The translations under genes and the position numbers were made by a program. Shown piece after piece: positions 12,400 through 22,984 of a DNA stretch of 64,000 bases. Source of the stretch: Ehretia macrophylla (Eukaryota > Streptophyta > Magnoliopsida > Boraginales > Ehretiaceae); the NCBI GenBank assembly GCA_037974665.1, contig CM075770.1:8258501-8322500 (forward strand), read 5' to 3'. The notes below the pieces were generated by a model that saw only the letters and a list, made by a program, of their open reading frames with translations, did no database searches and was not told the DNA's origin. Positions within the stretch are counted from its first letter, which is position 1. Each line of letters opens with the position of its first letter.

Positions 12400-12945
12400 A
12401 TCCTCATCCCCAAAGGTGATATTTTCTTATACCCTTGGTCTTTTCATGGTGGTCTCTGCGAACTGCTCTGCGGTAACTTCTCTTGGCTTGTAGGTTCCCC
12501 CCCCTTCCCCGAGGCCATGCCCCCTGTTATCATGTCAATCTCCACCTAAGCGCGCACTATCTGAGTATGCCTCGTGCTCTTTTCCCTCTGCCTTCCCCCT
12601 TGGTTATCTCTCCTGACATAGGCTTGTAAGTGCCTACGCCTGATCAGAGCTTCAATCTCATCCTTCTAGTTCCTGCAAGCTTCAGTGTCATACCCAAAGT
12701 CTGTGATATCTGCAATACTGCCCTTTGTCTTTACGGCGTTCCTTCTCTGTCTTCATTTTTGGTGGATCCAGGAGGTTTATTCGTGTCCGGATTTCTGCCA
12801 GGATTTCAGATCTGGGCTTCACCAAAGGGGTATAGTTATGAAACCTCTGTAATCTAGGCGGTTCTCTTTTTTCCCTTCCTCTATGCTTCTGCCTACCCAC
12901 TTCTGCCTTTCTCTCTCTCTGGGCCACATGAGCTTGGTTGTTATG

Positions 12946-14049
12946 TCATTTCTTCCTAGGGTCTTCATCTTTCTCCGCTATCACTACCTCTTCTACCTTG
13001 ATGTACTTCTCCGCCCTGGTCATCAACTCTATCATGTTCAGGGAGGTCTTCTTGGCTAAAGAAGCCTCGAGCAACTCGTTCGTTACTCCCTTTGTGAATG
13101 CTTGTATCATGAACCTCTGGTCAAATTGCGTATACTGGAGGGTGGCCTCATTAAAGCGAGTTGCATACTGACGAAGAGTTTTCCCTTTTCTCTGCTTTAG
13201 ACCAAGCAAAGAAATAGTGTGCCGAGTCGGCCAAATGGCTGAGAAAAATCTTCCAACAAACAAATTTGCCAGCTGCGTATAGGAACTAACTGAGCCCTCC
13301 TTCAATTCATCATAGCATACCCTAGCCGCTTCCACTAAATTTCCAACAAAAGCCCTACACACCCAGGCCTCTGGCAGCTCTGTAAACTCTATTTTGTGCT
13401 TGAAAACCGCCAGATGATCTTTAGGGTCACCATGCCTATCATAGATGGGCAGATAGGGCAATTTTTACTGCGCGGGCTTTGTAACTTTGTTGATGGCATG
13501 GTTAAACGGATTTAGGCCTCTGAAAGTTCCTGCCACTGAGGCAGTACAAGTTGTACCTCCTCTTCGGACACTTTGTGATGGGCCTCGCTCTGTCGTGTTG
13601 GTTATATTTCTGGCTGATTGGGTTTTCTGATGTGAGGGATTTTATGGAGGTGCTTGTTGTGGCTGATTTTCTGAGTGGTGTGGTGCGGGTTGAGGTGCTG
13701 GGTTATGAATGTCTTTCTTTAATTCTTCCAGAGTTTGAAAAATATACCCTAAATCTGCCGGTGGGTTAGTTTGTGGGACTGGGGTTGGGGTGGTAAGATA
13801 TTGCCACCCTGCATACAACGCATGCCCTTGTGGATAGTTTTGAGAATAAGTTGGCAAATAATTTAGGTACAAATTTGTGTATGGGTTGATGTATGGTGGT
13901 CGGTTTCCCGCTGGAACCTCCACTCTTGGTGGCGGTGGATCGGCCTGCCTGGGGTTAGAGGTTTTCCCTAAACAGAACTGCATATTAGGCTGTTTTACGG
14001 CCTCTTCTTCATGTACACTTGCTACGCTTCGACTCCTTGTAGTAACCAT
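12946..14049 (-). pseudogene. Gag region of gypsy element
   Basis: The block 12946-13461 has the plant retrotransposon gag pattern (DPKDHLAVFK, RFFSAIWPTRHTISLLGLKQ, GKTLRQYATRFNEATL). The upstream block 13642-14049 is proline- and asparagine-rich, as N-terminal gag often is. Fossil, broken. Confidence 0.82.
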
Positions 14050-14110
14050 GATGCAATCTTGTGAAAACTCAGTAGGGAACCAAGAATCGGCCCCATAGTA
14101 GGTGCCAACC

Positions 14111-14706
14111 TGTTAAGGTAAAAAAATACTGAGTAGTGAATGGTCTTCACGCGCAGCCAGACGTCTGCAAAATAGAGAGGGCTTGGTGGGTCGTGCCCGT
14201 GTTAGCACTCCGATGCCTAAGTTAACTTGGTGCTTTAATGGAGGAAAATATAGACAGATTATATAGGTGCAAGTAACAAAAATGCAATTACCTTTTTCCT
14301 GTTGAATCTACTCATACTTATAGGCATGTGCCGGTTGAATTAGGTGGGGAGTAGTGGAGTAGTAGGGTGTTAGCGGAGGAATAACCACATGTACCCACTA
14401 TCTATGCTTACTAATGGGCCATAACTGATTACAACTGCCGAACGTGTCCTGTTACCGTAGAACATTACTGTCTGTAACGTATCCCAGTTCGAGGCCTCAA
14501 AACGAGAGCCTTGGATGCCCCGATGCCACGTCCGACCCCCCAGAGGTTCTTGCCTTGCCTCATTCGAACCCTGGGTGTAGTTCTTGAATGACCGGATTTG
14601 TCTGACCTCTCATCCGAGGTCCCCAATGTTTTTCCCCTGTCCTCATTGACCCCTCATAGGGGTCATTCTGTAATTTCTACAAGCCCTAGGGGTCTTACTT
14701 ATATCA
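14111..14706 (-). repeat. 5' LTR of gypsy element
   Basis: On the minus strand this begins TGATATAAGTAAGACCCC and ends ACCTTAACA, the TG...CA form, followed by GGTTGGCACCTACTATGGGG as a candidate primer-binding region. About 596 bp. The sequence just right of it (CCTAGCATCTAAAATCTT) matches D2, which marks the outer edge. No partner LTR is present for comparison. Confidence 0.65.
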
Positions 14707-15782
14707 CCTAGCATCTAAAATCTTCCTTTAAAATTAAGGGCATCTCAACTGGTAATACATTCTGCAACAGCTTTTCTAGCAACAGTGAAACTCTACAGGT
14801 CCAACAATACACTCATTTTCTTTTTTGGTGAAAAAAAAACTAAAACAGTGTTTCAAATTCAAAACCTTTGAATACAACATGTGACTACTTGATCATTTTA
14901 CTTGGGTAATATATGGCCGGTCTAAAATCCTATATTAGTACTGGCTATAATATGATTTGTGTAATGCCCGTAACTTTTGTACTTATCTTAATTAAATTAT
15001 TTTATTTAGAATAAAGTTTGAAATTAAAATTTGCATTGAATCATACATCTTATTAAGTCAACAAGATATAACAACCAACTTTAAAATAATCTGGAAGCAC
15101 CATTTTGACATTCTTTAGAAGTTAAAGAAGAAGGAAGCCGTCGGAGAACTCAAACTCATACGTCATCAACACGACCTTTCCAAATTCACCATTTTTCGAA
15201 AAAGGGGCCGTAGCCAACACTCAAACTCATAACTCATACGTCGGCAAAACTACTTATCTAACTTTTTACCTTGGAAATCTTTTTGCAAGAAGCTTTTTTA
15301 ATTTTGAAGAATTCAAATTGATAGTATACAATTCTTAACAATTTAAATTTTTAAATGAGACAATAATTAAGATGGTATCAGATTCAAGTTATTCTATAAT
15401 ATATCTTTATTTCAATGGATTGTCATAATTTTCTATCACTCGATTTTTAGGGGGCCAGCTTAGGGGCCAGGCCTCTCTTTGACCTTATATCTAGTATAGT
15501 CTCACCGGTATGTTATCGTATAAGACCATAATATCGCCTCACTTAAAAGGACTTGATGAGTTAATAAATAAATAAAGTAAATCCTTCCCTAATAATTTAA
15601 ATTGCCTAACAACCAATGCTTCTTCGGAAAGAAACGAACCACCCATGTCCCTGGCAATGTCGACATGGAAAACTGAATACCATATTACGACTAACAACTA
15701 AAATATTTCTTTAAAATTAAGGGCATTACTGGCAATACATTATGATAGCTATTCTAGCAACAGGAAACTTCGCAGGTCCAAC
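14707..15782. repeat. Segmental duplication D2, fragments
   Basis: Blocks match 40850-41400, 41560-41966 and 53043-53383: the ACCTTGGAA...TTGCAAGAAGCTTTTT block (about 15260-15290), GGGGCCAGCTTAGGGGCCAGG (about 15450-15475), and the AAAATCTT.CTTTAAAATTAAGGG motif, here present twice (14717 and about 15700). No gene seen. Confidence 0.7.
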
Positions 15783-16676
15783 CAAAAGCGGAGCTAGGTA
15801 CCGGAGGTCAGGGTAGGCATTACAATGGAACAACTAGTAGTCAAGAGTTCGAGAAAACTCATTTATACATAAACTAATACTTAATTTACATACATTATAA
15901 CAATTATGAAATGTTAGCAATAAAGCATATATAGAGTATTGAAGACATGACTCTTCTTATATAATAATGACATAACATATAAACGAGAAAAAAAATAAAT
16001 AATTATAATAATACAAAAAGTATTTTTTATTAATTTTCCTGAACGTGACTTCATATTTTAAAATTGTTTAATAATCAATTTATTGTCGATGTTTAATTAG
16101 TCATAAGTACTTACACATAAGAATAATAATTGCATTAATTAAAATAAACATATGAAAATGAACGAAAACAAGATCTAACAATTACACACCCCTAAAAAGA
16201 ATAATTAGCACACATTATACTTTTTACATCAAGATATGAACAAAAACTTTGGAATATTCATTCTAAACCATAAGAATTTGAATTACATTATCAAAATAAA
16301 AAAGAAACAGAAAATTATAAAGCCATTATTCAACTCATGATGATGGAAAACTTAATTGTTTAGAATTGGATCACATAGACCGCATAGTTTATATTTAATA
16401 TCAACAAAAGCTTATCTGAGCTAAGAAACTCAGCAATCACGGTCATTTTCTATTTACCCTTTTATTGGTTTCCTCTCTATTCAAAATTCGCACGAGCAAG
16501 AAAAACTTTTAGTTATGGCATCAATAATTTTATTACCCCAAAAACTAATAATACTAAAAAATTCAATGGTTAACAATCACTACTATTTGTTTTCTCATCC
16601 AAATTATGGAAGTTGATACAACATATTGTTGACACCTAAAAAATCCAGTGTATGCAAATTGGCCACAGAGCTCCGC
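15783..16676. mobile_element. GCGGAG-family DNA transposon relic (hAT-like?)
   Basis: The inverted ends are short (left GCGGAGCTAGG after four As, right reversed GCGGAGCTCTGTGG). CCAAC flanks it at 15778-15782 and 16677-16681, and joining the flanks restores the D2 sequence GGTCCAACAATAT seen at 14797 and 41387. The interior is AT-rich with no ORF. Three similar-ended insertions lie at 20383, 38650 and 52492. The superfamily is a guess. Confidence 0.6.
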
Positions 16677-17541
16677 CCAACAATATGCTTTTTTTTTTTT
16701 TTTTGGTATAGTGGAAATCATTTATTTTAAATGTATTGTTATCCGGATAGGTTGGTTGGTGGAAAGCATTGAAAAGTCAATACTTCGAAGATTTTTGATT
16801 GTCATGGTAGGATGAAGGGTAAACAGGGAAACCAAGAATGTGGAATATGGTAATCTGAATTTGGAAAATTTGTGTGATGGTGATGGATGAAGGCAAACCA
16901 AGAATGTGGAATATGGTAACCTTTTTTTTGGGAAAACTTGTGCATAGATTTTAATTGGATAGTGATCGACAATGTAAATGGCAAGCCATGGTCTTCCACT
17001 ATAAGTGCATTTATGTACGAATAAACTATTGTCACGGTACGTATTAATTAGAATGTTAGATGTTAATTTATTTTTATTATTTAATTATTATATAAGAGTT
17101 GAAATTTGGGTGATATAAATAAGGTAACATTTATTATTATTCTTTATTGTTGTCGTGTTGTCTAGCAAATTTTAGTTACATTTTTTTTTTTTTTTTACTA
17201 AACAGGTAAGTGACTCATTCATTAAAACTAAATAACGGTAGAGCAAAAGAAATCTCAACTAATGTACGATCCCCTCATACAAATAGATTTTGGCTATATT
17301 CTGCAAGGGGTCCCTCTCGGCCTCTCCACACAAGTCAAAAGATGGCGGCAACACATGAGGGCAAAACCTTACCACATTGAATTTCAAACATTGAAGCTAT
17401 TAACGGAATCTTCTTCTGATCACTATATATTTGACCATATTTCCTCGTGGTTGCCTTGATCCATTTCACAAGAGTATATCACTCATAGTTAACTCTCATC
17501 CTCTCCCAGCGTAAAACTGATCTCTTCCTCATCCTAAAAAC
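16677..17541. other. Upstream region of membrane gene; LINE-tail-like tract
   Basis: From 17179 a T-run is followed by AAACAGGTAAGTGACTCATT, like a reversed poly-A LINE 3' end (weak). Nearer the gene, CTATATATTTG at about 17422-17432 is a possible TATA box about 115 bp before the ATG. About 16800-16925 contains a duplicated motif (AACCAAGAATGTGGAATATGGTAA, two copies). Confidence 0.35.
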
Positions 17542-17991
17542 ATGGCCAAGTGTTCCACGTCGTCGGATCTTGAAGCTGCAGCAGCTGAAGATGAGCCACA
17601 AGCCGATAATCATCCTCAACGTAACCAGCTGCAATGGGCAGCACTAGTTGTAGCCTTTTGTCTCTCTTCAGCTGTCCAAAATCCTCATCAAACCAACCAA
17701 ACAGGTATTAGGGTGTCGTCGTCCTTTATCTCCTTACAATTCCACTTATTTCGCCTTACCCTAGTCTTTGCTGTGTCTGCCATGTTCATGGCAACACAAC
17801 TATCTCTCAAGTTTCCGAATACAGCGCGTTTTCTGGAGCATTTAGTGGTCCTTTTTGGGATCACGGCCTTCTTTCTCATTGTGAGCGACTCATTTCCTCT
17901 GGGTTTTAAGATCGCAACTTGGACGATTTACGGTATCCTTCTTTCGGCAGCTTTCTTCTGCAAAATCTACGAATATAAATGCAAACCATAG
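17542..17991 (+). CDS. Small multi-pass membrane protein, unknown family, member 1
   Basis: An intact single-exon ORF of 149 codons. The first third is hydrophilic and acidic (SDLEAAAAEDEPQADN). Four hydrophobic segments follow: about residues 32-47 (ALVVAFCLSSAVQ), 65-88 (FHLFRLTLVFAVSAMFMAT), 98-118 (HLVVLFGITAFFLIVSDSF) and 122-143 (GFKIATWTIYGILLSAAFF). A short charged tail ends it. I do not recognise the family and assign no function. Closely related sequences lie at 63194 (most of the membrane part shared) and 57698 (dead fragment). The 3' flanks also match (ATGAGC.GACTCATAATAATTAAAA here and at 63740), so the whole unit was duplicated. It starts MAKCSTSS, unlike the MGNTTS start of the other two. 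ORF confidence is high because the protein sequence is conserved between copies. Confidence 0.8.
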   Translation: MAKCSTSSDLEAAAAEDEPQADNHPQRNQLQWAALVVAFCLSSAVQNPHQTNQTGIRVSSSFISLQFHLFRLTLVFAVSAMFMATQLSLKFPNTARFLEHLVVLFGITAFFLIVSDSFPLGFKIATWTIYGILLSAAFFCKIYEYKCKP

Positions 17992-18539
17992 GGTCTTGAT
18001 CGTATGAGCAGACTCATAATAATTAAAAGTTCTGGGATTTAATGGTTTTTTACATGCAGTGACGTCATCCAAGATCAGAAACAAAGGAGCAATCCATGGT
18101 TTGTGTTACTCCTTCGCTTTTCTTACGTACGTAAAAGTTTATGTATTATATGTGTTTTCATTTTCGATCTGTCGTATGTATTGTGTGAGAAACAATAACT
18201 TTTGTTTTTGGATTGTATGTACTCTATTGTATTGAATCTTGTTGAATAGTGCACGTACACAATTTAAATGTTTTAAATACAGTATATGGCGTTTAGACTT
18301 GAAATGTTTTAATATTTTAAATGGTTTAAACTTGAAATGTTTTAACATTTTATATGGATGGACATCAAAACCTGAACCCAAATCATTTGACAACACTTTT
18401 GTTCTGATACCATGTTAAATTATCACATCATTTAAAAACTTAAATTGTTGAAGAGATATTTATTATATTTATTTATTGGCTCAACATAATCACAATTCTA
18501 TCAAACATAAAAAGGTGTAGGGATATATAATATATAGTA
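17992..18539. other. 3' flank with LTR/TRIM-like remnant
   Basis: About 18396-18412, read on the minus strand, gives TGGTATCAGAAC, like a primer-binding site for initiator-methionine tRNA. It directly follows TTTAACA, a possible LTR end that would extend to about 18500. This would be a small LTR fossil (TRIM or copia-like); no partner end is seen. A run of TTTTAA/GTTTTA motifs occupies 18265-18360. Confidence 0.35.
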
Positions 18540-19330
18540 AAGGGTAAAAAACTCAAGAATATGTTTTTGTTTTTTTAGAAAAAAAATGCCTCGGTACCTC
18601 AATTAAAAGATTAGAATAAAATTGTGTTTTATATGTGGTCCGGTGATGTAAAACTCTTGTTCTATCTTTTAACAAACCAAAAACAAGAGGACTCAATCTA
18701 AATGAATCAGATAAAAAATTTGGGTGTATGTTTGCAGAGAAGAATAATTGATTAGGTTTTGGTCTAGTAGTAAAAGTAAGATATTGAGAAGTTTCAAATT
18801 ATAGTTTCATCCCAACTTTCTTTTTTGCAAAAACTAAAATTACCTTTGTTACAATACTCTTAATCTCTTATGTATTCTTATATCACAATTTTCTTCCTTA
18901 ATAATTTGACACCTAAACATGGTCCTATTTGCACAATGCGCCACTTGACTCGCACCCCGGCCCGTCCCCCTCCATGATGAAAATAAGGTGGTATATAACA
19001 TTTCTCAATGATTTATGCTTACATTCTATTGTTGTAGCCAATTATTCATTTAGTTTTGAAATTACAAAAGATGGAAGGAAAAATATTTTTGTTGGGTGAA
19101 ATTAAATATTTTGATCTAATGACTACATTTCAGTTATTTGAGTGAAATGAATAACTGAAATGTAAAGTTAAAATATAGGAAATGATTCCAATCGGCCAGT
19201 TTCCGCCCTGGTGAAAGGTTGGGAAAACTTGTTGCGTATGATGAAAAATCCTACCAAAATTATTCTCCTTGCAATCTCCGGCAATTTGACTTATTTATAT
19301 TTTCATTGCAAATAAACAAAAAGATATAGT
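18540..19330. repeat. Dispersed repeat D3, copy 1
   Basis: Matches 20200-21520 in order: AGAATAAAATTGTGTTTTA, then the AACAAGAG block, then GATGAAAAATCCTACCAAAA, then TTATTCTCCTTGCAATCTCC. Shorter matches lie at about 26870-27065 and 61725-61935. No gene seen. Confidence 0.65.
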
Positions 19331-20199
19331 ATGCTCCATATTCAACAACCTTAATGGGACAGAAAAGTAATCGTTGTTATATTTGAAGGTTACACATTTA
19401 AATCGTAAAAATAGTCTCTTATAAAATCACAATGTTAGACTACATATAATAGATCCTATACATTTTTAAATCTTTTGTATAATAAGAGTTTCGTATATTA
19501 AATTGTTTTTTACATAATTAACAAAAATAAAAATAAAAATTAAAGAACTGGCCATATCGTAGGAGTTGGTGATTAGCCGACGACACTAGCAAATGAGTCA
19601 AACAAGAGTGCTTCTCGAAACAACAGAAAATGTGAGATTCTGTAAACTGAAAACTTATTCGAGGACTTGCTCGGTCTCTCACTCAAATCACAAAAATGGG
19701 GAACGCAGCGAGCCACGTCAAGCAATATGTTACACAGATTTTAATTTTAATTTTTTTAATAATTCATACGACACTTAAGTTATTTTACATCACTTTAAAA
19801 TATTATATACAAAAATTAATATCAAGACCTCTCGCACCTAAAACGAAAAATACCAAATTTAAAATTTAAGTGCATAATTCCTGCAAGAGGGAGTTAGTTG
19901 ACGATCCGTATATTACGGCAATTACCATAAATATAGTACTCGACAACCTTATGTATTCAAATCTGAATAACCCACCAGGTGTCTACAAGAACTTTGCAAC
20001 TGTTTTTAATGGTTGCGGGCTGGTACATTCATCGACGTCAAGATAATAATATATCGAATCTTAAATGAAACAAGGGACGGACTTACGGAATCCGCATTGT
20101 GGATGGGAAATGCAAAAAGTGAGCCCACACAATCTTTCATTTTCAATCATTATATCATTAATTACGGTAAAAAATAATATATCGAATCTTAAATTTTTT
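19331..20199. other. Non-coding; contains a 22-bp direct repeat around a 106-bp insert
   Basis: The same 22 bases (beginning AATAATATATCGAATCTT) occur at 20045-20066 and 20173-20194, enclosing about 106 bp. This looks like a long target-site duplication or a local tandem copy. Otherwise I see nothing in this stretch. Confidence 0.5.
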
Positions 20200-20382
20200 A
20201 TGTATATCATCAAAAATTTTCATTTTTTTCTTTTTGTTTTTGAAATGCTAGTGTGTCTCAATTTAAAGGATTTAGAATAAAATTGTGTTTTAAATGTGGT
20301 TCGGCGACTCAAAAATATTGCTTTTATCTTTCAAGAAAAGAGAAACAAGAGAGTTGCTATTAGGCTCTTGGTCTAGAAGTTG

Positions 20383-20630
20383 CAGGGGCGAAGCTACATT
20401 AGAGTAAATAGAGGCTGCAGTTTTTACTAACTCAGAATAATATTAAAAATTTTATGTATTTTTGAGAAAAAAAATTAAAATATCTATATATTTTTAATTA
20501 AAAAAATTAATTAGTTCCTACTGAAAGAAAAAATAAAGTTATATAGTTAAAAAATTATTATTTTTAATCCTCACTAAGAAAAATTATTTATTTTAGCCCC
20601 CACTGAAAAAAATTCTTAACTCCGCCCCTG
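20383..20630. mobile_element. GGGGCG-ended MITE relic (hAT-like?)
   Basis: Starts CAGGGGCGAAGCTAC and ends AACTCCGCCCCTG, a clear inverted repeat around an AT-rich core. TCTAG occurs on each side a few bases away (20372 and 20632), an imperfect target duplication. About 250 bp, non-coding. Confidence 0.65.
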
Positions 20631-20722
20631 ATCTAGTGGTATGATTCTCTTTTTTTTTTTTCACTAAGCAATTCTCATTTTAATTACAAGAACTCTCGAG
20701 ATTGATTCTCAAAATTAACATT
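20631..20722 (+). repeat. tRNA-Pro-like fragment, possible SINE head
   Basis: ATCTAGTGGTATGATTCTC matches the start of plant tRNA-Pro (TGGTCTAGTGGTATGATTCTC), and CTCGAGATTGATTCTC further on resembles the B box. The anticodon region is replaced by a T-run and no cloverleaf is possible. A remnant only. Confidence 0.35.
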
Positions 20723-21094
20723 TTAAACTTCTATCACTTAACCTTGATTTTTGAGGTTGACACTTGACACCTATAAAAGGTCCAACTTGCACAGACCGCG
20801 TGCCACCTGCCAACACACCTCCCCCTCCAAACGAGGATTAGAATATTGTCTTAATTAATATTTTATTTTAACATTTATCATTACATTCCAATTATTTAAT
20901 TAATTTTTAAACTATAAAAAAAATAAAAAATATTTTTATTCAGTAAAATTAGATATTTTGATTTAATAACTAAAAGTTATTATAGCCATTAAGTGAAGTA
21001 AATACGTGATATGTCATGTTAAAATATTATAATAAAGCATTACCTAGGAAATGAGTGCTAATCGGACAGTTTTCACCTTGGTGTGGACAACTTG

Positions 21095-21422
21095 TTTTTT
21101 CGCTTGGAAAAACAATGCATTTCATTGGTAGTTCAAAAACTTCACATAATGGTTACATTAGTCAAACTCCAAAAAGTGAAAACAAGCTATTCTAAGATTT
21201 TAATGAGGTTCCAATTTCTACAAAGACCAATGTTTTGCTCTATACTTTCTACCAATACTAGTCTTTATTCTAAGTTCTAACTGACTAGATGATACCTTCG
21301 CTAATGTGCTCCTCAGTTTCAAAATTGTTTCAATAGATTTTGTAATCCTTAGTTTCAAAATTGTTTCAATAAATTATGTAATTACTATCTTTCCAAATAG
21401 CATAGATCAATGTGATTTCTAG
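21095..21422 (-). mobile_element. LINE 3'-end fragment with target-site duplication
   Basis: Flanked by GTGGACAACTTG (21083-21094) and GTGGGACAACTTG (21423-21435). The plus strand starts with a T-run, that is, a poly-A tail on the minus strand, as in a 5'-truncated LINE insertion. Comparison with D3 copy 1 (about 19220-19235) shows the uninterrupted site. No reverse transcriptase remains. Confidence 0.7.
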
Positions 21423-21520
21423 GTGGGACAACTTGTTGCTAAATAGTCAAGTATGATGAAGATCCTACCAAAACTATTCTCCTTGCCATCTCCAGCAAAT
21501 CAACACGTTTATATTTTCAC

Positions 21521-22517
21521 TGCAGAAAAACAAAAACAAAATAGAAAGGAAAGCATTATTAACATGATTGATTGTGCCCGTCGATCACTGAAATCAAAAA
21601 GGAAAAAGAAAAAGAAACTATTAACTTTTGTTTTTCATGTCAAGGAAATTGTGCTTATGGCTGCTAAATGTACAAGCGTTCAGTTGTGAATAGCAACAAC
21701 ATGAATCTGAATTAGGAAAATTCTTCAAAATATCTACTGTTTTAAAACGGTTGTAAAATAATGATGTAAATAGATTTCACATGCGGGTTTCACCCGCGCT
21801 ATGAAGGTTTTGCAAACTCTCCCTTTAAATTATAATGACATTCGTGCAGTACATGAACGTTTTCAACTGTTTCCTCAGCTTCACTTGAACATCATTCAGT
21901 GGAAAATTCGACTAAGACCACAGTCCCATCCACCTGTGGTCTAAGTCCAATAATTTACCATGGTTAATCGTCATTAATGCAAGTCTAACAACAGTAATCA
22001 ACGCCGCATTTTTTTTATTTTTGGTCAATTATGAATATGATTTTTAAAAGTTTGGTGTTGAGAAATTAAGAAGAGTTATTGGGGTGGCTCGTAAAGAAAA
22101 ATTTTACTAAGCTCAATTTGAATGTATAAAAAGTTCAAATATAAGAATAATACAATGAAATTTCAACAGGAAAATAAAAATTAAGATAGTTCTTGCTAGT
22201 TAATTAATACTTTGAGAGCTACAAACACATTTATAGACCAATTTTAATGTGATAATTTTTTTATATATGTGTTTTCTTGCATGATTTGTAGATCAATGTC
22301 AATATAATGACCAACACATAAAAAAAGATTCAATCAATTATGTTGATGAAACTATCACATAAAATTTCTTTTGCAAAAATCAATAGTACGAACTTTTAAA
22401 ACAAAATTTTGATAAGCTGCTTGTTCAACAAGCCTCACAATCTGTCACTTACCTACAATTAGCCAACTAAAGGTATTCAAAGTGGATACAATTCCTGTTT
22501 CACATGATAGCCACTAA
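21521..22517. other. Non-coding stretch
   Basis: AT-rich with no gene, repeat edge or regulatory site that I can support. Confidence 0.5.
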
Positions 22518-22824
22518 GGGCAAGTTCAATAGGGGTTCTAAAATGTAAATTTTTTTATTTTTGGGTATTTTTGTATTTTTTTAGAGCTCTATACTCTAAA
22601 AAGTAATACTATTCATGGAAAAAAGACGTAGGGTCTACCACTTTTGGGTGCTGAACATTTTGGAGCCCAGAGCACTATTTTGGTATTTTTTAACCCAAAA
22701 GTGGTAGATCCCACGTCTTTTTTCCATAAATAGTATTACTTTTTAAGGTATAGGGCTCTAAAAAAGTATAAAAATGCCAAAAAATAAAAATATTTACATT
22801 TTAAAGCCCCCACTAAAAATAGCC
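22518..22824. mobile_element. PIF/Harbinger (Tourist-like) MITE with TAA target duplication
   Basis: Begins GGGCAAGTTCAATAGGGGTT and ends CCACTAAAAATAGCC. The arms are inverted copies through most of their length (CTAAAATGTAAA, CTACCACTTTTGGG and their reversals), so the element folds into one long hairpin. TAA flanks it at 22515-22517 and 22825-22827. Related to the element at 37398. Confidence 0.85.
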
Positions 22825-22984
22825 TAACCATTACACAAGAAACAAATTCAGCACTACAAGACCACATCGCTATTTTCCTCCACCTGCTATCTGCAAGATC
22901 ATTGCCATTGCACTTGGAAGCTACACAAAGAACAAAACAAAAAAATAATAAATAAATAAATAGAACCAAAAGTTTAATACCAAC

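Larger units (their letters stand above)
7433..14706 (-). mobile_element. Ty3/gypsy LTR element, Tat/Retand-like, broken
   Basis: A fossil LTR retrotransposon on the minus strand. In order: 5' LTR (14111-14706), gag region (12946-14049), protease and reverse transcriptase region (10905-12399), integrase region (10133-10774), a long 3' non-pol stretch, and an oppositely oriented ORF region (7440-9081). No RNase H region is evident between RT and integrase. It interrupts D1 copy a at its left end and abuts D2-type sequence at its right end. The 3' LTR is not seen, so the left end looks truncated. It is broken in many places. With only one LTR no LTR-divergence age can be given; its degraded state suggests it is not recent. 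The Tat/Retand placement rests on the separate reverse-strand ORF and the general layout, and is an inference. Confidence 0.85.
20200..21520. repeat. Dispersed repeat D3, copy 2, with two insertions
   Basis: Matches copy 1 (18540-19330) but is interrupted by a GGGGCG-ended MITE (20383-20630) and a LINE 3' fragment (21095-21422). Both appear to have entered after the copies separated. Confidence 0.65.

Noticed and set aside
11595-13769. Plus-strand ORFs over the gag/RT region
   Set aside because: Shadows; the minus-strand frames carry the recognised motifs.
22736-22984. The remainder of the 129-codon ORF downstream of the FAR1-like piece
   Set aside because: After APFVGI the reading becomes hydrophobic and T-rich and overlaps the MITE end; not part of the FAR1 domain.
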